Positions 26,596 through 34,505 of a stretch of DNA of 64,000 nucleotides are shown here, piece by piece. The stretch comes from Pseudomonas cichorii. GTDB lineage: Bacteria > Pseudomonadota > Gammaproteobacteria > Pseudomonadales > Pseudomonadaceae. The stretch covers positions 58,955 to 122,954 of the forward strand of contig NZ_RBRE01000059.1 of assembly GCF_003700275.1 (NCBI RefSeq), given 5' to 3'. The notes under the pieces are model-generated. The model was not told where the DNA came from. It made no database searches and worked only from the letters and a program-made list of their open reading frames with translations. Positions within the stretch are counted from its first letter, which is position 1. Every line of letters begins with the position of its first letter. Made by a program: the position numbers and the translations under genes.

Positions 26596-27468
26596 ATGCC
26601 TCTCATGAACGCGCAGGTGCTTGAGCACCCGTTGCAGCGCTTTTTCCAGTCGCGACGCGCCAGGCCGACTTTCGAGTGGGAGCGTTATCAGTTGCGCGAT
26701 GTGCTGGTGATCGATCATCCGCAATGCCAGGCGGTATTCAGTCGTCAGGGCGGGCAGTTGTTGCATTTTCAGCCCCGTGGCCAGAAACCCTGGTTGTGGT
26801 GTGCTGCGCAGTGGCCGCAGGTTGGCGCCATTCGTGGTGGCGTGCCGGTCTGCTGGCCCTGGTACGGCCGTCATCCCAGTGAAAGTGGCTGGCCGGCCCA
26901 CGGCTGGGCGCGTCTGCTCAACTGGAAGCTGATCGACAGTACGCAAAGCGAGGCCGGTGTGAGTCTGCACTGGCAGTTGCAGCTCTGGGACTGGCAGGTC
27001 GATCTGCATGCCGAGCTGGGGCAGGGGATGGAGTTGCGCTTGAGCACTCGTCATGAGGACAGTGAGCCGTGTCATTTCAGTCATGGGCTGCATGCCTATT
27101 GGCGGATCAGTGATGTGGCGGGTGTGGCGTTGCAAGGCCTGGATGGTGCTCAGGGTTATGACAAGTTGAGTCGTCAGGCCTGTCAGCAGAAAGGCGAGTT
27201 GCGGGTGGTGGGTGGCTGTCAGCGGGTCTTCGAGCATTCTGGAGCCGTGCAGCTTCAGGATCGGGCCTGGCAACGGCGTTTGCGCATCGATACCAGCGAT
27301 AGTCCCAGCACGGTGGTCTGGCACCCTGGTAGCAGGCCGTTGTTGGGTGTGTGTGGCAGTGAGACGGCGGGATTCGTGCGGGTCGAGGCAGCTTCGGGAG
27401 ACGGGGAGCCTGGCAGCCTGGAGCCTGGAGAGAAGGCGCAGATAAGGTTGCGGGCGAGTGTTGTTTAA
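26596..27468 (+). CDS. D-hexose-6-phosphate mutarotase (aldose 1-epimerase family)
   Basis: 290 aa from MPLMNAQVLEH. A GTG four codons earlier (26584) abuts an AGAGG and is an alternative start. YeaD-type galactose mutarotase-like fold: QGGQLLHFQPRGQKPWLW, IRGGVPVCWPWYGRHP, HGWARLLNW and the catalytic-region HFSHGLHAYWRISD. It probably interconverts hexose-6-phosphate anomers for Zwf. It lies between oprB and hexR, as in other pseudomonads. Confidence 0.88.
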   Translation: MPLMNAQVLEHPLQRFFQSRRARPTFEWERYQLRDVLVIDHPQCQAVFSRQGGQLLHFQPRGQKPWLWCAAQWPQVGAIRGGVPVCWPWYGRHPSESGWPAHGWARLLNWKLIDSTQSEAGVSLHWQLQLWDWQVDLHAELGQGMELRLSTRHEDSEPCHFSHGLHAYWRISDVAGVALQGLDGAQGYDKLSRQACQQKGELRVVGGCQRVFEHSGAVQLQDRAWQRRLRIDTSDSPSTVVWHPGSRPLLGVCGSETAGFVRVEAASGDGEPGSLEPGEKAQIRLRASVV

Positions 27469-27560
27469 GTGACGTAGCCCGTTGAAGGTGGTCTTGGAGC
27501 GAACGACGGCCTTTCAGACGATCAATAAATAGGGGGTAGCGGTAAATATCGCCTTGATCC

Positions 27561-27582
27561 GTCGCGGATAAATCCGCTCCCA
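27561..27582. repeat. REP palindrome, left copy of a pair
   Basis: Contains CGCGGATAAATCCGCTCCC. It pairs with the inverted copy at 27661-27682. A small terminal-repeat element sits between the two. Confidence 0.8.
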
Positions 27583-27588
27583 CAGGTT

Positions 27589-27643
27589 TGAACTGCCCCC
27601 AAGAAGTTGCACACCAATCCAACTCTTGAGGGGGGGCAGTTCA
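27589..27643. mobile_element. 55-bp MITE-like element between REPs
   Basis: Perfect 12-bp terminal inverted repeats TGAACTGCCCCC / GGGGGCAGTTCA are followed inward by similar AAGAAGTTG / CCAACTCTT. GGTT flanks both ends (27585-27588 and 27644-27647), as a target duplication would. TG...CA ends and the GCCCCC tract resemble IS3-family termini (inference). No coding capacity. Confidence 0.55.
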
Positions 27644-27660
27644 GGTTTGAATTGATCTTG

Positions 27661-27682
27661 TGGGAGCGGATTTATCCGCGAA
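27661..27682. repeat. REP palindrome, right copy of a pair
   Basis: TGGGAGCGGATTTATCCGCG in the orientation opposite to 27561-27582. It lies 15 bp after the hexR stop (minus strand). Confidence 0.8.
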
Positions 27683-27697
27683 CGGACGCCACACCTC

Positions 27698-28564
27698 TCA
27701 GCCCTGATCTTCCGCCGGATAGCGGCTGTCGTTGAGGCTTTCCTTGATCTTGCGCAGGTGCGGCTGGAAGTCCACACCGCGTCGCAGGGTCATGCCGGTG
27801 GCCAGTACATCCAGCACGGTGAGCTGGATGATCCGGGAAGTCATCGGCATGTAGATATCGGTGTCTTCGGGCAGCGGAATGTTCAGGCTCACGGTACTGG
27901 CCTTGGCCAGCGGTGAACCGGCAGCGGTAAGCCCCAGCACCGAGGCGCCATTGGCCCGCGCGATGCGCGCCACTTCCACCAGTTCACGGGTGCGACCGGT
28001 GTAGGAAATGATCACGAACAACTCACCGGTATGCGCCACCGAAGCGATCATGCGCTGCATCAGCACGTCGGCATGGGCGGTGACAGCCAGGTTGAAGCGG
28101 AAGAACTTGTGCTGTGCGTCCAGCGCCACGGGCGCGGAGGCGCCGAGGCCGAAGAAGTGGATCTGCCGGGCCTGGATCAGCATGTCCACCGACTTGCTGA
28201 TCAATTGCGGGTCCAGTTGCTGGCAGGCACTGTCCAGCGAGGCAATGGCACTGCCGAAAATCTTCTGGGTGTAGGCCTCGGGATTGTCGTCGGCTTCCAC
28301 AGCGCGGCTGACATACGCCGCACCGCTGGCCAGGCTTTGCGCCAGTTGCAGTTTCAGCTCGGGATAACCGCTGACGTTGAACGAGCGGCAGAAGCGGTTG
28401 ACCGTCGGCTCGCTGACTTTTGCCGCCTGGGCGAGGGCGGCGATGCTCAGCCGCGTGGCCATCTGGGGGTTGAGCAGGATCACCTCGGCAACCTTGCGTT
28501 CAGCCTTGTTCAGCTCTTCGAGCCGGCTCTGGATCTGCTCCAGGAGATTTCTTGCGCGGTCCAT
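27698..28564 (-). CDS. hexR: RpiR-family repressor of hexose catabolism
   Basis: 288 aa from MDRARNLLEQIQ; an extension to 28594 is less likely. N-terminal HTH_6 domain (about 1-75, VSEPTVNRFCRSF) and C-terminal SIS phosphosugar domain (about 125-255, FFGLGASAPVALDA, ISYTGRTRELVEVA). The sequence is nearly identical by recall to P. putida HexR, which releases DNA on binding KDPG. It is divergent from zwf-pgl-eda. Candidate targets in the window are the gap-edd operators and the zwf promoter. Confidence 0.95.
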   Translation of the reverse strand: MDRARNLLEQIQSRLEELNKAERKVAEVILLNPQMATRLSIAALAQAAKVSEPTVNRFCRSFNVSGYPELKLQLAQSLASGAAYVSRAVEADDNPEAYTQKIFGSAIASLDSACQQLDPQLISKSVDMLIQARQIHFFGLGASAPVALDAQHKFFRFNLAVTAHADVLMQRMIASVAHTGELFVIISYTGRTRELVEVARIARANGASVLGLTAAGSPLAKASTVSLNIPLPEDTDIYMPMTSRIIQLTVLDVLATGMTLRRGVDFQPHLRKIKESLNDSRYPAEDQG

Positions 28565-28690
28565 TCCAAGTCCTTGTCGCGGCTGATTAACCAACGGTTT
28601 TGTATTAGCTCTTTAGCCTGTAGCAAAGGTGGCCTATCGTACTGGGGGCCTGTGTTGATCACCACTGGAATATGGTTTTAGACAAAATGT

Positions 28691-28706
28691 TGTGGTTATT
28701 ACTACA
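28691..28706. promoter_or_regulatory. Probable HexR operator of zwf
   Basis: The palindrome TGTGGT-TATT-ACTACA lies in the hexR-zwf gap, 66 bp before zwf. It is a relaxed form of the TGT...ACA HexR site and lacks an exact TTGT-N7/8-ACAA. Assigned mainly by position and symmetry. Confidence 0.55.
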
Positions 28707-28771
28707 TTCGGCCTTGAGTAACGCCTTTAAAAAAGGTATTTGTAGCCTAACTTGATAAAAGAACCAACATT

Positions 28772-30241
28772 ATGCCCTCGATTACGGTTGAACCGTGCAC
28801 TTTTGCCTTGTTTGGCGCCTTGGGTGACCTGGCAGTGCGCAAGCTGTTCCCGGCTCTTTACCAACTCGACCGCGCCGGATTGCTGCATGAAGACACCCGG
28901 ATTCTTGCCCTGGCGCGCGAACCAGGTACCGAGCAGTCGCATCTGGCGTACATCGAAAAATCCATGCGCCGCTTCATTCCCGAGGCTGAACTGGAAGCGG
29001 ATAACGTTGAACGGTTCAAGGCACGCCTGAGCTATCTGCATGTCGACTTCCTCAAGGCAGAGGATTATGTCGCGCTGGCCGAGCGCGTAGGTGACGCGGA
29101 AACGCTGATTGCCTACTTCGCGACACCTGCATCTGTGTACGGCGCCATCTGCGAGAACCTGGCCTCGGCCAATCTGGCTGATCGCACCCGTGCGGTCCTG
29201 GAAAAACCCATCGGCCATGACCTGGCGTCCTCGCGACGGGTCAACGACGCCGTGGCGCAGTTCTTCCCGGAGAATCGCGTCTACCGCATCGACCACTATC
29301 TGGGCAAGGACACGGTGCAGAACCTGATTGCCCTGCGCTTTGCCAACAGTCTGTTCGAGACCCAGTGGAACCAGAATCATATTTCCCACGTGGAAATCAC
29401 TGTTGCGGAGAAAGTCGGCATCGAAGGCCGTTGGGGCTATTTCGATCAGGCCGGCCAACTGCGCGACATGATTCAGAACCACTTGCTGCAACTGCTCTGC
29501 CTGATCGCCATGGACCCGCCCAGCGACCTGTCGGCCGACAGCATCCGCGACGAGAAGGTCAAGGTGCTCAAGGCCCTGGCGCCGTTCACTCCGGAGCGTC
29601 TGGCGACCCAGGTGGTGCGTGGGCAGTACACCGCCGGTTACAGCGAAGGCAAATCGGTGCCCGGTTATCTGGAGGAAGAAAACTCCAACACCCAGAGCGA
29701 CACCGAAACCTTCGTTGCCCTGCGCGCCGATATCCGCAACTGGCGCTGGTCGGGTACCCCGTTCTATCTGCGTACCGGCAAGCGCATGCCGCAGAAGCTG
29801 TCGCAGATCGTGATCCACTTCAAGGAGCCGCCGCACTACATCTTCGCGCCTGAGCAGCGTTTGCAGATCAGCAACCGCCTGATTATCCGCCTGCAGCCCG
29901 ACGAGGGCATTTCCCTGCAAGTGATGACCAAGGATCAGGGCCTGGATAAAGGCATGCAGTTGCGTAGCGGTCCGTTGCAACTGAATTTTTCCGACACCTA
30001 CCGCAGCGCTCGGGTCCCCGATGCCTATGAGCGGTTGTTGCTGGAAGTCATGCGTGGCAATCAGAACCTATTTGTCCGCAAAGATGAGATCGAGTATGCG
30101 TGGCAATGGTGCGATCAGCTGATCGCCGGCTGGAAGAAGGCAGGCGATGCGCCCAAGCCTTACGCCGCTGGCTCCTGGGGCCCGATGAGCTCCATTGCCC
30201 TGATTACTCGTGACGGGAGGTCGTGGTATGGCGATATGTGA
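28772..30241 (+). CDS. zwf: Glucose-6-phosphate 1-dehydrogenase
   Basis: 489 aa, full length. N-terminal coenzyme fold FGALGDLAVRKLFPALY, substrate motif RIDHYLGKDTVQN and EKPIGHDLASS. It oxidises glucose-6-phosphate to 6-phosphogluconolactone, feeding the Entner-Doudoroff route. First gene of zwf-pgl-eda; it overlaps pgl by 14 bp. Confidence 0.97.
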   Translation: MPSITVEPCTFALFGALGDLAVRKLFPALYQLDRAGLLHEDTRILALAREPGTEQSHLAYIEKSMRRFIPEAELEADNVERFKARLSYLHVDFLKAEDYVALAERVGDAETLIAYFATPASVYGAICENLASANLADRTRAVLEKPIGHDLASSRRVNDAVAQFFPENRVYRIDHYLGKDTVQNLIALRFANSLFETQWNQNHISHVEITVAEKVGIEGRWGYFDQAGQLRDMIQNHLLQLLCLIAMDPPSDLSADSIRDEKVKVLKALAPFTPERLATQVVRGQYTAGYSEGKSVPGYLEEENSNTQSDTETFVALRADIRNWRWSGTPFYLRTGKRMPQKLSQIVIHFKEPPHYIFAPEQRLQISNRLIIRLQPDEGISLQVMTKDQGLDKGMQLRSGPLQLNFSDTYRSARVPDAYERLLLEVMRGNQNLFVRKDEIEYAWQWCDQLIAGWKKAGDAPKPYAAGSWGPMSSIALITRDGRSWYGDM

Positions 30242-30941
30242 TCTTGAGCTGCCAGCAGGGCTGGTAGCTCGCGAATTCGATAATCCGCAACTGCTGGCCA
30301 GTACGCTGGCCGTCAATGTGGCCGAGCGCCTGCAAGCGGCCATCGCTGCCAACGGCACCGCGACGCTGGTGGTGTCCGGTGGCCGTAGCCCGGTGGCGTT
30401 TTTCCAGAGTCTGGCCGAGCAGCCTGTGGACTGGTCCCGCGTGGTCATCAGCCTGGCTGACGAGCGCTGGGTTCCGGTCGAGCATGCCGACAGCAATGCC
30501 GGCCTGCTGCAGCGCCACTTGCTGCAAGGTCCGGTGGCCGAGGCGAAGTTCATTGGCCTGTACACCCCGGCCGCGAGTCTGGAGGAGGCTGCCCTGGCAG
30601 CCGACGAGATTCTGCAGCAGTTGCCGACCATCGATGTGCTGATTCTGGGCATGGGCGACGACGGGCATACCGCATCGCTGTTCCCCGACAGCCCGAACCT
30701 CGCAGAAGCATTGCAACCCGATGGCGAGCGTCGCTGCCTGCCGATGCTGGCGCCCAGCGTGCCGCATCAACGCCTGACCCTGACGCGCCGTCTGCTGGCT
30801 TCGGCGCGTCATCCGATTCTTTCCGTGTCGGGCCAGGCCAAGCTCGACACTTTGCGCACGGCGCTGGCGGGCGATGACATCGCTCAATTGCCGGTTCGTG
30901 CCTTCCTCAACTCATCACTTGAGATTTACTGGTGCCCATAA
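30228..30941 (+). CDS. pgl: 6-phosphogluconolactonase
   Basis: 237 aa from MAICDLELPAG, preceded by GGGAGG within the zwf 3' end. DevB/SOL family: LVVSGGRSPVAFF, ISLADERWVPVEHADSN and ILGMGDDGHTASLFP. It hydrolyses the lactone made by Zwf. Ends 17 bp before eda. Confidence 0.95.
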   Translation: MAICDLELPAGLVAREFDNPQLLASTLAVNVAERLQAAIAANGTATLVVSGGRSPVAFFQSLAEQPVDWSRVVISLADERWVPVEHADSNAGLLQRHLLQGPVAEAKFIGLYTPAASLEEAALAADEILQQLPTIDVLILGMGDDGHTASLFPDSPNLAEALQPDGERRCLPMLAPSVPHQRLTLTRRLLASARHPILSVSGQAKLDTLRTALAGDDIAQLPVRAFLNSSLEIYWCP

Positions 30942-30958
30942 GCAAAGGATCCGTCGCC

Positions 30959-31633
30959 ATGACAACGAACGAAAATAATCAGCCGCGAAACAGCATGGCG
31001 AACAAGATTGCCCAGATCGACGAACTCTGCGCCAAGGCGCGGATTCTGCCGGTTATTACCATTGCCCGTGACGAAGACGTTCTGCCGCTTGCCGATGCGC
31101 TGGCGGCTGGCGGCCTCACGGCTCTGGAAATCACTTTGCGCTCGGCCTTTGGCCTCAGTGCCATTCGTATCCTTCGCGAACAGCGCCCCGAACTGTGCGT
31201 GGGCGCCGGTACTGTGCTGGATCGCAGGATGCTGGCCGACGCCGAAGCGGCCGGCTCGCAATTCATCGTCACGCCCGGCAGTACCCAGGATCTGTTGCAG
31301 GCGGCGCTCGATAGCCCGCTGCCCATGCTGCCGGGTATCAGCAGCGCCTCGGAAATCATGATCGGCTACGCCATGGGCTACCGCCGCTTCAAATTGTTCC
31401 CCGCCGAAATCAGCGGTGGCGTGGCGGCGATCAAGGCCTTGGGCGGCCCGTTCAACGAAGTGCGCTTCTGCCCGACTGGCGGCGTCAATGCCGATAACCT
31501 CAAGAGCTACATGGCTCAACCCAACGTGATGTGCGTGGGCGGCACCTGGATGATCGACAACGCCTGGGTCAAGAATGGCGACTGGGGTCGCATTCAGGAA
31601 GCCACCGCCGAGGCGCTGGCATTGTTCGGCTGA
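30959..31633 (+). CDS. eda: KDPG aldolase (2-dehydro-3-deoxyphosphogluconate aldolase)
   Basis: 224 aa from MTTNENNQ, with AAGGA upstream; a GTG at 30932 overlapping pgl is an alternative. The Schiff-base lysine lies in YRRFKLFPAE, and the catalytic Glu in LEITLRS. It splits KDPG to pyruvate and glyceraldehyde-3-phosphate, lowering the HexR inducer. Last gene of the operon; two hairpins follow. Confidence 0.96.
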   Translation: MTTNENNQPRNSMANKIAQIDELCAKARILPVITIARDEDVLPLADALAAGGLTALEITLRSAFGLSAIRILREQRPELCVGAGTVLDRRMLADAEAAGSQFIVTPGSTQDLLQAALDSPLPMLPGISSASEIMIGYAMGYRRFKLFPAEISGGVAAIKALGGPFNEVRFCPTGGVNADNLKSYMAQPNVMCVGGTWMIDNAWVKNGDWGRIQEATAEALALFG

Positions 31634-31639
31634 ACATTT

Positions 31640-31670
31640 GGCCTCAGGCACCCGGCCTGAGGCCTTTAAA
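31640..31670 (+). terminator. First hairpin after eda
   Basis: GGCCTCAGG (31640-31648) pairs with CCTGAGGCC (31656-31664), followed by only TTTAAA. Probably a weak terminator or 3' stabiliser. Confidence 0.6.
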
Positions 31671-31698
31671 GAAGTTGTTGTTGGTTTGTATGGTTTTT

Positions 31699-31733
31699 AC
31701 GGCGCTCCCTGGTCCGGAGCGCCGTTTTTTTTT
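31699..31733 (+). terminator. Strong intrinsic terminator after eda
   Basis: CGGCGCTCC / GGAGCGCCG with a 7-nt loop and nine T. It ends the zwf-pgl-eda transcript. Confidence 0.92.
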
Positions 31734-31848
31734 GCCTGTGGAATCTTCAGGCCCTGTCGGACCGGATCGGAGTTTCTGTTGGGTGAAGTCGCCAGCAAGT
31801 TGCCTCTCACAGCCCTCTGACGGACTTGCAAGACTGAATGCAGGCAGA

Positions 31849-31866
31849 GCCATTCATTCGCGAAAA
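31849..31866. repeat. Half REP forming the DUF3820 gene end
   Basis: ATTCATTCGCGAA (31853-31865), one arm of the REP element, overlaps the 3' end of the DUF3820 frame. It supplies the last codons and the stop. Confidence 0.5.
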
Positions 31867-32087
31867 GATTGTCGTGGTCTTGTACGCAGCGGATCCAGCA
31901 GCCCGCTCAGGCCGTTGTGATCGATTTCCTGCATCAAGGCCAGCAGACCACCCAGTTCGCCGTGGGGAAAGCCTTCCCGGGCGAACCAGTTCAGGTAATG
32001 GCCGGGCAGGTCGGCAATCAGCCGTCCCTTGTACTTGCCGAACGGCATTTCACGGGTGACCAGCAGCTGGAGTTTTTCCGGATTCAT
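31854..32087 (-). CDS. DUF3820 family small protein
   Basis: 77 aa from MNPEKLQLLV; the upstream frame to 32159 looks unconserved. The family motif MPFGKYKGRLIADLPGHYLNWF fills residues 13-35. The family is annotated as a putative quorum-sensing-regulated virulence factor, but the role is not established. The final residues come from a half REP. Convergent with eda. Confidence 0.82.
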   Translation of the reverse strand: MNPEKLQLLVTREMPFGKYKGRLIADLPGHYLNWFAREGFPHGELGGLLALMQEIDHNGLSGLLDPLRTRPRQSFRE

Positions 32088-32303
32088 GGATAGGCCATCG
32101 ATAACGTAAAACAGATGAGAACATACTGCATTCTGCATGCAGGCAAAAAGACAGTTCATGCAGAAAGAGCGAGGAGCGTTTTTTCGATTATTTACAAGTC
32201 ATTGAAATATAACGATAAAAAACATAAAAATAAGCTGGCATGGGCCATGCAATCACTTAGTCAGCAACAAGACATTTACCAACTGCCGATTAAGGATATT
32301 GAA

Positions 32304-32774
32304 ATGACCGACGTCAATAAAGAATCCATTGACCTGCTCAACGATCTGATCGAAACCAGCAAGGACGGTCAAAAAGGCTTTGAGACCAGCGCCGAAGACC
32401 TGAAGAACCCAGACCTGAAAAATTTCTTCCAGGCTCATGCCGCCGAATGCAGCGCTGCTGTACGCAACCTGCAAGCTGAAGTTCGTTCACTGGGTGGCGA
32501 TCCTGAAACCAAGTCCAGCGTTGCTGGCTCCCTGCACCGTGTCTGGGTCGATCTGAAATCTACCCTGACCGGCAAGAGCGACGAAGCCATTCTCAACGAA
32601 GTGGAGCGTGGCGAGGATCATGCCTTGAAGACTTACAAGGAAGCCCTGGCAAAGGCCACGGAAAAACAGCTGCCGCCCAATGTGGTCAATCTGATCCGCG
32701 ACCAGCTCAATGGCACCCAGCGCAATCACGACCAGATCAAGCTGCTGCGTGACCAGGTCCGTCGGACTGCCTGA
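32304..32774 (+). CDS. PA2169-type four-helix-bundle protein (DUF2383)
   Basis: 156 aa from MTDVNKESIDL, with AAGGA upstream; the longer frame to 32115 is leader. It is all-helical and ferritin-like in pattern: ETSKDGQKGFETSAEDL, FFQAHAAECSAAVRNLQ, RGEDHALKTYKEALAK, RNHDQIKLLRDQVR. Function unknown; the family is often stress-induced (family knowledge). The 216-bp upstream region is A/T-rich and holds a CTGCATGCAG palindrome. Confidence 0.85.
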   Translation: MTDVNKESIDLLNDLIETSKDGQKGFETSAEDLKNPDLKNFFQAHAAECSAAVRNLQAEVRSLGGDPETKSSVAGSLHRVWVDLKSTLTGKSDEAILNEVERGEDHALKTYKEALAKATEKQLPPNVVNLIRDQLNGTQRNHDQIKLLRDQVRRTA

Positions 32775-32798
32775 TTAACACCTTGCGTGAAGCAAAGA

Positions 32799-32824
32799 AA
32801 ACGCCAGCCAGTCTGGCGTTTTTT
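32799..32824 (+). terminator. Intrinsic terminator
   Basis: AACGCCAG / CTGGCGTT stem with a 5-nt loop and a run of T. It lies between the four-helix protein and the convergent diguanylate cyclase stop. Confidence 0.88.
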
Positions 32825-34347
32825 CATTCTGGCAGGGTCGGTTGGCCAAGTAGCCGATGCTCCACCCGATTGCGCCCGTTGTGCTTGGCCTGATACAGCG
32901 CCTTGTCCGCCAGGCCAAACAGGGCCACCAGTTTATTTCCCGGCCTGACGATCTGCGAAGCGACCCCAATGCTGGCCGTAATCGCTTGTTGATCGCCCAT
33001 GAAGGGCGGTATCGCTTCGACTGCACCACGAATCGACTCGGCCAACAGCATCGCGCCCTGCAGATCGGTTTCCGGCAGCACCACGACAAACTCCTCGCCA
33101 CCATAGCGTGCGGCGATATCGCCAGGGCGACGGATATTGCGCGCAATGGCACAGGCGACCTTGCGCAGCGCGTCATCGCCGCCCTGATGCCCGTGCCGTT
33201 CGTTGAAGGCCTTGAAATGGTCCACGTCGATCATCAGCAGCGACAATGGCATGCCGGAGCGCAGCGCCCGCGCCCATTCAATGTCCATGGCATCGTCGAG
33301 TTGGCGACGGTTGGCCAGGCCGGTCAGGCCATCGGTCGCGGCCAGGCTTGCCAGCGTGTCTTCGGCCTTGTGGCGGCGGCGCAGTTCGCGGCACAGCAGC
33401 AAGGTCAGCCAGAGAATCCCGATGCACAGCACACCGGTGGCGGACCCCACCAGCCAGGCATTGCGGCGCCAGACGGCATACACCTCATCCTCGGCCTGGC
33501 CGATCACCACAATCAGCGGTAAATCGCCGACCCGGGAAAAGGTAAAAAAGCGCATGGTCAGGAGTTGTGAGGACATGGCAATGAAGCTGCCGGTGCCTTC
33601 CTGCACGATGCGTTTGAAGTTTTCCGTACCGCTGTAGTCTTTGCCGGTCAGGTCCTGGCCTTCCATCTCCGGATAGCGAACCAGCATGGTGCCATGGGCC
33701 GTGATCAGGCTGATGCTGCTGCCCTTGTCCAGAATCTGGCTCTTGAACAACTGGCGGAAATAAATCAGGCGCATTGCACCGCTGGCAATGCCTTGAAACT
33801 CGCCACCGGGCCCAGACATGCGACGGCTGAAACTGATGCACCAGTCCTTGTCGCCCCAACGGGTCTTGAACGGGCCGCTGACGTAGAGATCGAGGGAAGG
33901 GTCTTTGAGGTGTTTCTGGAAATAGGCGCGCTCGGCGAAGTTATCGTTGCGCGGGATGACCGACAGGGAGTCGGCAAGTATCTTGCCGTCCTTGTCCAGT
34001 AACACCATATCGCCCTTGTACGGTGCGATGGTCGAGCGATCAAACAGGACAAGCTGTCGCAGTTCGGCTGATATATCCGCCAGGTCCGGCCGCTTCCAGG
34101 ACTTGATGATGCCCTGCAGTGAAGTGTCATACAGCTCGGCATTGCGCAGTACATCGGCATTGATCAACTGCACGATATTGGACGCCGTACGTGCCGCCGA
34201 CACCGTTGCATCGCTACGCTCGCGGGCCAGCAGGAACGCGACAATGATCAGTATGGCAAGCACCGACAGCGTGCTTCCGCCGATCAGTACCTGCTCGGAG
34301 CGAGTCCATTTGTAATGTGCAGTTTGCACGGTGACAGGGGTGTTCAT
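32824..34347 (-). CDS. Membrane diguanylate cyclase with extracytoplasmic sensor
   Basis: 507 aa. TM1 about 20-42, a periplasmic dCache-like sensor (about 45-290, LLDKDGKILADS, AYFQKHLKDPSLDLYVSGP), TM2 about 300-322, then GGDEF. The catalytic loop is GGEEF and the inhibitory I-site RxxD (RPGD) lies just before it, so it should make c-di-GMP with product inhibition. It is 158 bp downstream of the histidine kinase gene on the same strand and may be read through. The ligand is unknown. Confidence 0.92.
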   Translation of the reverse strand: MNTPVTVQTAHYKWTRSEQVLIGGSTLSVLAILIIVAFLLARERSDATVSAARTASNIVQLINADVLRNAELYDTSLQGIIKSWKRPDLADISAELRQLVLFDRSTIAPYKGDMVLLDKDGKILADSLSVIPRNDNFAERAYFQKHLKDPSLDLYVSGPFKTRWGDKDWCISFSRRMSGPGGEFQGIASGAMRLIYFRQLFKSQILDKGSSISLITAHGTMLVRYPEMEGQDLTGKDYSGTENFKRIVQEGTGSFIAMSSQLLTMRFFTFSRVGDLPLIVVIGQAEDEVYAVWRRNAWLVGSATGVLCIGILWLTLLLCRELRRRHKAEDTLASLAATDGLTGLANRRQLDDAMDIEWARALRSGMPLSLLMIDVDHFKAFNERHGHQGGDDALRKVACAIARNIRRPGDIAARYGGEEFVVVLPETDLQGAMLLAESIRGAVEAIPPFMGDQQAITASIGVASQIVRPGNKLVALFGLADKALYQAKHNGRNRVEHRLLGQPTLPE

Positions 34348-34505
34348 TGCAGCCGTAGTACTTCCAGAACAGAACAGTCGAGGCCGGGATATATATCACG
34401 CCTTTATAAGAAGGCCTGAATTAATTTCAAGTAACGAGGGGTTTTCCATGGGCAGCACATTGAATAAGAATAATTTCATTAGTGTACTGTTTGTTGGCGT
34501 GATTT

